Source of the DNA: UBA9655 sp963704475
GTDB lineage: Bacteria > Pseudomonadota > Alphaproteobacteria > UBA9655
Reading direction: 5' to 3'
DNA: 64,000 bases
NCBI GenBank assembly: GCA_963704475.1
Contig: OY969900.1
Span: forward strand, 62,001 to 126,000
Shown here: one piece after another, positions 8,300-15,066 of the stretch
Layout of the letters: every line of letters begins with the position of its first letter
Position numbering within the stretch: position 1 is the stretch's first letter
Notes under the pieces: model-generated
Databases searched by the model: none
What the model was told of the DNA's origin: nothing
The model's input: only the letters and a program-made list of their open reading frames with translations
Translations under genes and position numbers: made by a program

Positions 8300-8911
8300 T
8301 CATTTCCCCTGATTGGGAAGAGTTACACTATAAGTTCGAATCGGCGTTTGTCCCTCAGGAGTAAAGGTAAGCGCTACCGAATTCATGCAATACCTCTTGC
8401 CTGTCGGAGGAGGACCATCATCAAAAACATGACCCAGATGAGACCCACAACGAGAGCAAATCACCTCATTTCTTGCCAATCCAATAAGCCCTCGGAGACT
8501 ATCGTTTGGATCCTTGCGAACAATAACCCCCCCTTTTATGGGTTCATAAAAACTTGGCCATCCTGTGCCTGAGTCAAATTTAGCCTTTGAACTATAAACC
8601 GCGTGATCACCCCCACAGCAGGCACAATAATAAGTTCCCTTCTTATAAAACTTATCGTACTTCCCTGAACCCGCTCGCTCTGTTCCGTGAACTCTACACA
8701 CATTGTAAGCTTCAGGACTGAGATGAGATTTCCAAAATTCCTTCGGTTGATTTTTATAATCAAAAGTTGCTTCTGTTTTGTTTTGATTGTCCGTGGCCAT
8801 AAGCATTCCTCCCATTGCAAAAGCTAAATTGAGAAGAAAAAGTAATCTCCCAATAAAAAATAATTCTTTTATGGTCATTCGTCTTTCCCTCTCTTGGGTA
8901 TCCTTATTCAT
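8300..8911 (-). CDS. msrB: Peptide methionine (R)-S-oxide reductase MsrB, exported
   Basis: MsrB reduces the R-epimer of methionine sulfoxide. It has the two zinc-binding CxxC pairs (YCACCGG and ICSRCGS), the GTGWPSF segment and the catalytic Cys in RYCMNS. An N-terminal hydrophobic stretch ending near ATDNQ looks like a signal peptide or membrane anchor, as in the msrA product. The true start may be the ATG at residue 12 (8878), because the first eleven residues (MNKDTQERERR) are charged and make a poor leader. It is the first gene of the msrB-msrA operon, with a four-base gap before msrA. Confidence 0.92.
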   Translation of the reverse strand: MNKDTQERERRMTIKELFFIGRLLFLLNLAFAMGGMLMATDNQNKTEATFDYKNQPKEFWKSHLSPEAYNVCRVHGTERAGSGKYDKFYKKGTYYCACCGGDHAVYSSKAKFDSGTGWPSFYEPIKGGVIVRKDPNDSLRGLIGLARNEVICSRCGSHLGHVFDDGPPPTGKRYCMNSVALTFTPEGQTPIRTYSVTLPNQGK

Positions 8912-9034
8912 AAGCTGTCATTATGGAATTGATTTATAAAAAAATGGTTAAGAAAATATTTTTCAACCGTGCTCTTTCATGAAGAGAGTGAATCCAATTT
9001 TTTGATACACCCAAAGCCCTATGATGCTTGTGTT

Positions 9035-9650
9035 TCAAGCAAATAGCAGAGCTCTGGATAAGTTTTTATCTCCGATCGTTATTGTTATCTCGCCTATGGA
9101 TTTGCCCCCTTCTTTTTCGTAAAAGCGCCTTGCGCGACTATTATCAGGTAACACCCAAATCACAAAAAATTCAAACCCTTCTTGACTAAACAAGAGGCGA
9201 CACTGGTTTAAAAGAGCCTTTCCAAGGCATTTTCTTTTGTGTTTCTCTAAAAGGTAAATGGCATAGACCTCGCCAATTCTCATCTCTGTATCTTCAATGG
9301 GTGTTGATCAAGGCGAGATTCAGAACGTATGGGGCAAAGGCCTGCAAAGCCGATGATTTTGTTTCCAAACATCACCACCAACTCCTGCGACTTTTTTTGA
9401 GTGCAATATTTCTTTCCAGGAAGAAAGGCGCTTCTCATACCACTTATCAATCAAGTGGCAGACAAAACTGGGTTGCTTCGTCGCCTTCGGCTCCTCGCAA
9501 TGACGCCAATTTCCATCATTGCGAGGAGCCGAAGCAATCCAGAATATCCACCTATTGAATGCGAAATGGTATCATAATTAAGGTTATCCAGAAAATTTTG
9601 ATCAATAACTCTATCAAATTTTCTCGAAAAAATGGTCCATTTCTAGGGGG
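9035..9650 (-). pseudogene. GNAT-family N-acetyltransferase, broken by a MITE and a frameshift
   Basis: The minus strand encodes a GNAT acetyltransferase in pieces. The C-terminal part (from 9283) reads IGEVYAIYLLEKHKRKCLGKALL, the acetyl-CoA binding segment. The middle part (about 9300-9434) reads YEKRLSSWKEILHSKKSQEL and then VVMFGNKIIGFAGLCPIRS, in another frame. The N-terminal remnant (about 9575-9635) reads RVIDQNFLDNLNY. A MITE at 9438-9571 separates N-terminal and middle parts; removing it with one 3-bp target duplication joins them in frame as DNLNYEKRLSSW. A separate frameshift near 9300 divides middle and C-terminal parts, and no start codon is visible. The gene is dead. Confidence 0.8.
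9438..9571 (+). mobile_element. MITE copy 1 (TNA target duplication)
   Basis: A 134-bp palindromic element starting TACCACTTATCAATCAAG and ending TTGAATGCGAAATGGTA, flanked by the direct repeat TCA at 9435-9437 and 9572-9574. The centre is a long hairpin formed by GCTCCTCGCAATGACG and its complement. Near-identical copies lie at 26073 and, inverted, at 58915. It encodes no protein. This copy interrupts a GNAT acetyltransferase gene. A 3-bp TNA duplication is typical of some IS5-family transposases, so one of these may have moved it (inference). Confidence 0.85.
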
Positions 9651-9660
9651 TCATTACACG

Positions 9661-10410
9661 TTACGCTGCCCGTTGGAGGAGAGCTTGCGGAAATAAATTC
9701 TTCTTGCTCTGCGCGTGCTTATTTCTTCTTTCTTTTTGCTGTGCAGATAAGGGGAGAATACCATGAAAGAGGCCATCAGGGGATTCTTCAGGTTTTATTT
9801 CTAAAACATAAGTCCAAAAGCCTTTATTCTTTGTACGTTCATATTCAAAAGGACAGAGAGTAAGGTAGAGGAAGTCAGCCTTTGTTTTTTGACCAAACTC
9901 CATGAACTTTTCTAAAAGGTCCTGATAAAATTTCTGGCATCCGTCCAATTCATTGTTTCTAAGAGGAGAATGTGAATATGGACTCATAAAGAAAGAGGTC
10001 GTGCTTCCCCATATGAGAGGGGATTCTGTGAGAGTCTCTTGAGAAGAGACAAATACAAAATGTTGGAATGCAAGGGGAAGATCTGAAACATTTCTTTGAT
10101 ACAGAAGGGCCCCTCCATAAATCTCTTCCTCTGAAAGGGCTCCCTCTGAACAAATATCACCCGTTGAAAGCGCATCAAGAGAGTCCTCATTACGAAAAGC
10201 CCTTCTTAGGGGAAGCTCTGTGCGGCTGTTCCCCAAAGAATTTTTGCAAGGCATGTCTTTTGTCTGATCTACTTCAGCAATGATAAAGGTTGATATTTTT
10301 TGTTCTTCTAACGTAAGAGGGACTTCTTGAAAATATTGCATCATTCCCATTAAAAGGTCGATACGTCCTCGGTAATAGGGCTGGTCTTTGGGATTAATAA
10401 CTTTGAACAT
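9661..10410 (-). CDS. Unrecognised protein, possible GNAT/autoinducer-synthase-like fold
   Basis: I do not recognise this 249-residue protein with confidence. The N-terminal part (YYRGRIDLLMGMMQYFQ) is followed by a strand-like IIAEVDQ and a polar insertion of about 50 residues. Then come GGALLYQ, IWGSTTSFFMS, a helix (CQKFYQDLLEKFMEFGQK), the strand ADFLYLTLCPFEYERTKNKG, and a basic tail (KERRNKHAQSKK). This order loosely recalls GNAT-fold enzymes, including acyl-homoserine-lactone synthases, but the diagnostic LuxI residues are not evident. The autoinducer-binding-domain gene at 12045 makes the idea worth testing. The ATG has an AGGA site. It diverges from the XRE regulator across a structured 394-bp region. 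Confidence 0.5.
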   Translation of the reverse strand: MFKVINPKDQPYYRGRIDLLMGMMQYFQEVPLTLEEQKISTFIIAEVDQTKDMPCKNSLGNSRTELPLRRAFRNEDSLDALSTGDICSEGALSEEEIYGGALLYQRNVSDLPLAFQHFVFVSSQETLTESPLIWGSTTSFFMSPYSHSPLRNNELDGCQKFYQDLLEKFMEFGQKTKADFLYLTLCPFEYERTKNKGFWTYVLEIKPEESPDGLFHGILPLSAQQKERRNKHAQSKKNLFPQALLQRAA

Positions 10411-10482
10411 TTTTCCTCACTCTTCAACACACATGAAAGATTTATAGTGGATGTTTGTGCTAAAGTGCCATGGAGTCTATGG

Positions 10483-10524
10483 GCACCTGTAACGTTTTAG
10501 GAGGCAATGTTACAGGTGCTTTTT
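10483..10524 (+). terminator. Hairpin A: perfect 11-bp stem plus T tract
   Basis: GCACCTGTAAC (10483-10493) pairs perfectly with GTTACAGGTGC (10509-10519) and is followed by five T. On the plus strand this fits a Rho-independent terminator. The 15-base loop contains AGGAGG, which is unusual for a simple terminator and becomes CCTCCT if the minus strand is transcribed. The arm sequences also match lux-box half sites (ACCTGTA/TACAGGT), but they lie further apart than in a lux box. Confidence 0.55.
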
Positions 10525-10591
10525 AAGAGGAACACCCAAAGGACACGATTTTACCATACAAACAAATCTATGTGGGGGATACTCACATTCT

Positions 10592-10634
10592 CAGCAGCTA
10601 TGAGATATTTCGGAGGATAAACTCATAGCAGCTG
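10592..10634. other. Hairpin B with GGAGG loop
   Basis: CAGCAGCTATGAG pairs with CTCATAGCAGCTG over 12 of 13 positions (one A-A mismatch) and closes a 17-base loop holding CGGAGGA. It repeats the design of hairpin A about 70 bp downstream. It is either part of a 5' leader or a small RNA, and the transcribed strand is not clear from the sequence. Confidence 0.5.
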
Positions 10635-10708
10635 TTCTTTGTGAATCCGTTTACAAAAAATTAAACACTCACTAAGGTAGCACCAACTAATTTTACTTGT
10701 ACCATAGC

Positions 10709-10747
10709 GTAAACAGGTTTACAAGCATTTTATACGAATTTTTCGTA
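10709..10747. promoter_or_regulatory. Candidate operators: GTAAACAGGTTTAC and TACGAATTTTTCGTA
   Basis: Two perfect palindromes lie 58-96 bp before the XRE regulator gene: GTAAAC-AG-GTTTAC at 10709-10722 and TACGAA-TTT-TTCGTA at 10733-10747. A further GTTTACA half site occurs near 10649. They suit binding by the dimeric helix-turn-helix protein encoded next door, acting as an autoregulator of this divergent region. The assignment is inference from position and symmetry. Confidence 0.5.
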
Positions 10748-10804
10748 TTTATTTTTTAAGAGATTTCAACCTATGAGACTACTAGGCAGAGAAAGCTGAA
10801 GAGC

Positions 10805-11473
10805 ATGAGAGATCGTCAACAAATCGCAGCACGGCTTAAAGTCGCCAGAAGTCTTGCAGGGTATACGAATAGGAAAGATTTCTGTGCTCACTTTAACATT
10901 CCCTATGACACACTTGATGCGTGGGAAAGAGGGAAAAATCCTCTTACGTTGAAAGGAGCCAAGCGAATTGTAGAGTCTTTAAGAACAAAAGGAATTTATT
11001 GTTCTGAAGAGTGGTTGAGGGACGGGAAAGGACTTTCGCCTCGCTCTTTGGGAGACCCTTCCTTAAGTCAACTCTCAGATCTTCTCATTAATTCTTCGGC
11101 TTCCTTAAGTGCATTTGAAAAAAATATGAACCTCGCAACAGAGATTTCAACTTTCACCACCCTCAATCAAGAGTCGATTGTGACGCTTGTTAAGGATGAT
11201 GACATGCTTCCTTTTTATAAAAAAGGGGATTACGTAGGGGGAATTAAATTTGTAGGCTCTGATCTTTATAAAGCTCTTAATAAAAGATGCATCATTGAGT
11301 TTTTAGATGGGGAAACAACCGTGAGGCAGTTGCAAAAGAGCAGGAGTTCACATTATTATAGTCTTTGTACGCCTCATAAGAAAATAAAGGGGCACCTCGT
11401 GACTAAAGATATAACACAGATAGCTTTTGCAGCCCCTATTTTATGGCACAGGTCATTTCCGGATACTGAGTAA
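10805..11473 (+). CDS. XRE-type regulator with S24-like C-terminal domain
   Basis: A 222-residue regulator. Residues 1-75 form a helix-turn-helix domain (RLKVARSLAGYTNRKDFCAH, then YDTLDAWERGKNPLT). Residues 120-215 resemble the LexA/S24 peptidase-like domain of phage repressors (DDDMLPFYKKGDYVGG, later GETTVRQLQKS). In active S24 peptidases the corresponding motif contains Ser before Met (GDSM); here it reads DDDM, so the self-cleavage Ser seems absent and the domain is probably a sensor or dimerisation module. It diverges from the 9661 gene and is followed after 21 bp by the deformylase gene, perhaps as an operon. The regulated genes are unknown; autoregulation is likely. Confidence 0.75.
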   Translation: MRDRQQIAARLKVARSLAGYTNRKDFCAHFNIPYDTLDAWERGKNPLTLKGAKRIVESLRTKGIYCSEEWLRDGKGLSPRSLGDPSLSQLSDLLINSSASLSAFEKNMNLATEISTFTTLNQESIVTLVKDDDMLPFYKKGDYVGGIKFVGSDLYKALNKRCIIEFLDGETTVRQLQKSRSSHYYSLCTPHKKIKGHLVTKDITQIAFAAPILWHRSFPDTE

Positions 11474-11494
11474 TGGATTAAAGGAACTAAAATC

Positions 11495-12055
11495 ATGACG
11501 GGAAAAGTTTTAAAAATTATCTCTATGGGACATCCCCTTTTAAAGGAAATAAGTCAACCTGTGAAGGATCCTCTTGGAGATGACGTACAATCTCTTATTA
11601 AAGATATGGAAGCAACAGTTGAGGCTATGAAGTGCTCAGGACTTGCGGCCCCTCAGGTGTCTGTCCCCTTACGGGTTGTCCTCTTTAGGGTGATGACCAC
11701 CACAGATAATCCTGCCTATCAACTGACGCCAGAGTATGACCCGATGGGCGTTCCTTGGACAGTGATGATTAATCCAAAACTTACGCCGCTATCAAATGAG
11801 ATAACAGAAGGATGGGAGCCCTGTCTGTCGTTGCCAGGCCTTATGGGGAAAGTCCCTCGGTATCATTCAATCCAGTACTCTTACCTCAATCGAGAGGGGA
11901 AAACAGAAACACGCATTGCCCATGGATTCCATGCAAGAGTCGTCCAACATGAATGTGATCACCTCGATGGTATTTTATACCCTCAGCGGATGAAAAACTT
12001 GAATGACTTTGGATTTAAAGAGGAAATCATAAAACAAATGACGTCTATTGTGTGA
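11495..12055 (+). CDS. def: Peptide deformylase
   Basis: This metalloenzyme removes the N-formyl group from new proteins. The 186-residue protein shows the three family motifs: GLAAPQ at residues 49-54, a cysteine metal-ligand motif reading EPCLSLPG near residue 108, and the HECDH zinc/iron site near residue 150. The usual EGCLS is EPCLS here, an atypical Gly-to-Pro change next to the metal-binding Cys. The gene is not beside fmt as housekeeping copies often are, but lies between two regulatory genes, so it may be a second, specialised copy. Activity toward formyl-Met peptides is likely but not certain. It converges with the autoinducer-domain gene, overlapping it by 11 bp. Confidence 0.88.
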   Translation: MTGKVLKIISMGHPLLKEISQPVKDPLGDDVQSLIKDMEATVEAMKCSGLAAPQVSVPLRVVLFRVMTTTDNPAYQLTPEYDPMGVPWTVMINPKLTPLSNEITEGWEPCLSLPGLMGKVPRYHSIQYSYLNREGKTETRIAHGFHARVVQHECDHLDGILYPQRMKNLNDFGFKEEIIKQMTSIV

Positions 12056-12542
12056 GTGGTGATGTCTTACTGAGAGCCTTTGAAAGAGTGTCTTCCTGCT
12101 TCTTATAGAATGCGGAGATGATGTTGTAAATATTGCGTTTATAGGTTTCATCCTTTAAGAGGCTATAAAATTCTTGAGGAGCTACATCTGTTCCAAACGC
12201 AATGATTTCTGTATTGTTTTTATTATTTATTCCAACCGTAAGGCCGGATTTAAGATGACACACTTCATTTCTCTCCAACATAATTTGTTTTTCTTGCCCA
12301 TAAGGATGTAAGGCATCCCAGACAATTAAAGGAAAATGAAAATGCACCACGTGTTTAAGGAGAGGATCTGCTCTATTATAGCATTTCTCTTTGTAGATAT
12401 TTCCCCATTCTTCATTGGTAAAGTAAGAAACTAAGATTTCGCCACTCGAAATAATTCCATAACTGAAATACGTAATCCCACTCTCCTGCATTTCTTTTGT
12501 TGGCAGTGTTAAGATGTTGTGCGGTGTCTCAGACAAACTCAT
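12045..12542 (-). CDS. Autoinducer-binding (LuxR-type) domain protein lacking HTH
   Basis: The 165-residue protein resembles the N-terminal ligand-binding domain of LuxR-type quorum regulators. It has GITYFSYGIIS, the W/Y/DP/W pattern (EEWGNIYKEKCYNRADPLLK, then FPLIVWDAL) and the central GLTVGINNKNNTEIIAFG. The usual C-terminal LuxR helix-turn-helix is missing; the protein ends after an amphipathic helix. I chose the ATG at 12542 because GAGGAGG lies five bases upstream, although the frame opens at 12575, overlapping the transporter stop. It could bind an acyl-homoserine lactone or host signal and act through partners. The domain call is moderate; the missing HTH is clear. Confidence 0.65.
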   Translation of the reverse strand: MSLSETPHNILTLPTKEMQESGITYFSYGIISSGEILVSYFTNEEWGNIYKEKCYNRADPLLKHVVHFHFPLIVWDALHPYGQEKQIMLERNEVCHLKSGLTVGINNKNNTEIIAFGTDVAPQEFYSLLKDETYKRNIYNIISAFYKKQEDTLSKALSKTSPLTQ

Positions 12543-12574
12543 TGATTCCTCCTCTTTTTTAGCAGCAGCCCGCA

Positions 12575-14023
12575 TTAAAAGGCTTCACTGGTCACAGGAT
12601 GTTCTCGCCTTTTGTTTAAGTCTACTCTTTTTGTAAAATAAATTATACTGATAAGAAATACCATAGAAATACTCATGAGATAGAAGGCTGGAGCATAAAG
12701 AGTTGAGGTCCCTGATTCTATGAGAGAGGTGAGAAGCAGAGGGGCCGTTCCTCCACACAGAGCCATTCCTAAGCAAAAGTGAATCGAAATTCCCCTGTAT
12801 CGTACCTGTGTGGGGAAAAGGTTTTGCATATACCCATGCGATGTGCCCGCGATGCTTGCAACAGCAACACCTAAGAGAGCCTGCCCGCATAAGATAAAAA
12901 GAGAGTTATGGGTTTGGAGAAGAAAGAAAGTAGGCAAAGCTCCCACAAAAACGAAGAGGGCTGCAAGGACCATAAAACGTGTTCTGCCAATTGTATCCAA
13001 CCCATAGCCAGCAAGGGGAGAGAAAAGCATAAAGCATAGGAGGCCTAAGAGATTGTACTTCATGGCAAGCGCTGGTTCTATTCCCAGATATTTTGAAAGG
13101 TATACATTCAGAAATCCAAATAAAGTATACGATAAGGCGCCGTTAAGAGCTCCTACGATAAAGGACAGAAAGGTACTTGAAAGATAGAGTGTATAGAATA
13201 CTTTCAACCCCCCTTCGTTTCTTTTAAGAGGACTCTCCGATAAGGGGCGTGTAACTTGGTGGTGTTGAAACCGTATAAACTCTGGTGTTTCACTCATATA
13301 CTGACGAATGACAAAGCCAATAAAACTCACAATTGCGCCAAAAATAAAGGAAAGTCTCCACATCTCCTCAGTGCCATAAGTGGAGATTAAGAATCCTGAA
13401 AATGTTGCAGACAAGGCCCCTATAACACAAGAGGCCGTTATCATTCCCCCAACCATTCCTGGCTTTATCTTTCCAAAGTGTTCAAGAGCAAAAATGGCTG
13501 CGCCATTATATTCTCCCCCTGTCATGAGCCCCTGTAAAAGGCGACATAGAATGAGAATGAGAGGGGCTAACAGTCCAAGGTGCTCATACCCAGGAAGAAG
13601 CCCAATGATAAGGGTTGGAAATCCTGTCAAAAGCACTGTGAGGCTTAAGGCATATTTTCGTCCATATTTATCCCCAAGATGTCCAAAGACGATTGCTCCA
13701 AGCGGCCTCATCATAAAGCCAACGGCAAAGGTTCCCCAACTTGCGATTAAGGACGCTGTGGGGTTGCCGAGAGGAAAGAAAAGTTTTCCGATTATGGCGG
13801 CATATATGGCATAAAGGGTGAAATCATAGAACTCAAGAGCATTCCCAATAACGGTTGTGGGCAAAACCTTAGAATAAAGAACCCATGACGTGGAACCCAC
13901 GGGTTGGGACTTTTTCACGATAGGTTCGCATGCTGTGGGGTCCCCTAGCACGGGTTCCAATACTTCTGGGTTCTCTGATAAAGATCCCCATGGTTGGGAT
14001 GTATGCTCTTTGAGCTTATTCAT
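12575..14023 (-). CDS. MFS transporter, MHS family (ProP-like)
   Basis: A 482-residue major facilitator of the metabolite:H+ symporter group, with about 12 membrane segments. Typical features are GNALEFYDFTLYAIYA in helix 1, RPLGAIVFGHLGDKYGRK between helices 2 and 3, and GLMTGGEYNGAAIFALEH in helix 5. Family members carry osmolytes, citrate, ketoglutarate or shikimate; the substrate is not evident. An unusual polar, proline-rich N-terminal extension of about 50 residues (SQPWGSLSENPEVLEP, EPIVKKSQPVGST) precedes the first helix. It lies upstream of the autoinducer-domain gene on the same strand with a short gap, suggesting joint expression. A second MHS transporter is at 61653. Confidence 0.88.
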   Translation of the reverse strand: MNKLKEHTSQPWGSLSENPEVLEPVLGDPTACEPIVKKSQPVGSTSWVLYSKVLPTTVIGNALEFYDFTLYAIYAAIIGKLFFPLGNPTASLIASWGTFAVGFMMRPLGAIVFGHLGDKYGRKYALSLTVLLTGFPTLIIGLLPGYEHLGLLAPLILILCRLLQGLMTGGEYNGAAIFALEHFGKIKPGMVGGMITASCVIGALSATFSGFLISTYGTEEMWRLSFIFGAIVSFIGFVIRQYMSETPEFIRFQHHQVTRPLSESPLKRNEGGLKVFYTLYLSSTFLSFIVGALNGALSYTLFGFLNVYLSKYLGIEPALAMKYNLLGLLCFMLFSPLAGYGLDTIGRTRFMVLAALFVFVGALPTFFLLQTHNSLFILCGQALLGVAVASIAGTSHGYMQNLFPTQVRYRGISIHFCLGMALCGGTAPLLLTSLIESGTSTLYAPAFYLMSISMVFLISIIYFTKRVDLNKRREHPVTSEAF

Positions 14024-14147
14024 CCATGCCTCCTTATGTGAGTCTTGTCTATTTCACCTCACCTGTTTCTAAACTTCAAGCACAATCTTTTATTTGATAT
14101 TTTTCTTGTTGCATTTTTCGTTGGGCAAAATGATATGAGCAAACTCC

Positions 14148-15041
14148 TTAAGTCTTTTTTTTCAGTGTGGGTTTCTTTGTACTTTTCTGAAGAGCTTTTT
14201 CCTTTGAAGATTTTACGAGGGTATTTATTTTTTTAGGAGGGATGGAGATGTTGCCTGTGGCTTTTCTTTTCTGGTTTTTTCTTTGAACAGAATCTTTTGT
14301 TTTGACGAGTATATCTTGAGGAAGCTCTTCAATATCAATTCCAAAGAGCGCAGATAAATCTTCTGTGACTGTTTTGGGGGGATGATCTGATTTTTTGTCT
14401 GATAGGGCAGTTGACCCAGCTTGGGCAAGAAGTTCCCTATGGTCGACATGGCGGAGTAAAAAAAGATCTTCCGGGTGTTCATCAAGACGCGCCCCAACCC
14501 CGTAGAGAACAGCAGCCACATGTTTACACATGTCGGCCCAATCATAGCAGGAACAGGAGAGCTTGATTTCTTCTGCGTCAGGGAAGAGTCCTTTTTCACG
14601 ATGGGTGATCATCTCCATCACCCCTTTAGAAAAGGTGCCTTGTAAGAGTTCAACGAGAGAGTCAATTTTTCCAGAACACTCCTTGAGAAGGGTCTTCCAT
14701 TTTGAGGGAGCAATGGGGTTGATCTCAATTTCAACCGTATAAATGGAAGAGCCACTTACAAGAGCTTTAATTTTGCCAGCCTTAAGTTTTAGATCAATGA
14801 CGGAGCCATTACGCACATAGGTACGGCCCCGCGGAAGGCGATTTTCATAATCACTATAGGTTTCAAGATGTTTACACCAGGCCTTGCCCCAAAATGTTGT
14901 GGCAATAAGACGCCCTTCTATAATAATGGGCTGAACATCTTTGCCTTGCTTCTTAAGTTTTGCAACTTTATCGGCAGCCTGTTTTTTGCGTTCAGCCACT
15001 TTGACATAGGGAGAGTATCCCCACGATGATCCCCAGCTCAT
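14148..15041 (-). CDS. SWIM zinc finger protein
   Basis: A protein of about 297 residues. Its first part (SSWGYSPYVKVAERK, then WGKAWCKHLETYSDYENRL and PRGRTYVRNGSV) is typical of bacterial SWIM proteins found next to SNF2 helicases. The SWIM motif CSCYDWADMCKH supplies the CxC...CxH zinc ligands near residue 175. The C-terminal 80 residues are Lys-rich and probably disordered or nucleic-acid binding. I chose the ATG at 15041, preceded by GGAGG seven bases away; a longer frame to 15101 would overlap the helicase gene. It lies 25 bp after the SNF2 gene, and the pair probably acts together on DNA, in an unknown process. Confidence 0.85.
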   Translation of the reverse strand: MSWGSSWGYSPYVKVAERKKQAADKVAKLKKQGKDVQPIIIEGRLIATTFWGKAWCKHLETYSDYENRLPRGRTYVRNGSVIDLKLKAGKIKALVSGSSIYTVEIEINPIAPSKWKTLLKECSGKIDSLVELLQGTFSKGVMEMITHREKGLFPDAEEIKLSCSCYDWADMCKHVAAVLYGVGARLDEHPEDLFLLRHVDHRELLAQAGSTALSDKKSDHPPKTVTEDLSALFGIDIEELPQDILVKTKDSVQRKNQKRKATGNISIPPKKINTLVKSSKEKALQKSTKKPTLKKKT

Positions 15042-15066
15042 TGTTTTACCTCCAAATTTGCGTCCC

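Larger units (their letters stand above)
10411..10804. other. Divergent regulatory region with two hairpins and two palindromes
   Basis: This 394-bp stretch between two divergent genes has no credible ORF. It holds two stable hairpins with GGAGG in their loops (10483-10519 and 10592-10634) and two perfect palindromes close to the XRE gene (10709-10722 and 10733-10747). A CTATAAAT near 10442-10449 on the minus strand could be the -10 box for the 9661 gene. The separate entries describe each element. Confidence 0.6.

Noticed and set aside
12575..14023. N-terminal extension of the MHS transporter as an inserted repeat element
   Set aside because: The proline-rich 50 residues have repeated-looking DNA, but I could not align it to any repeat family in this window.
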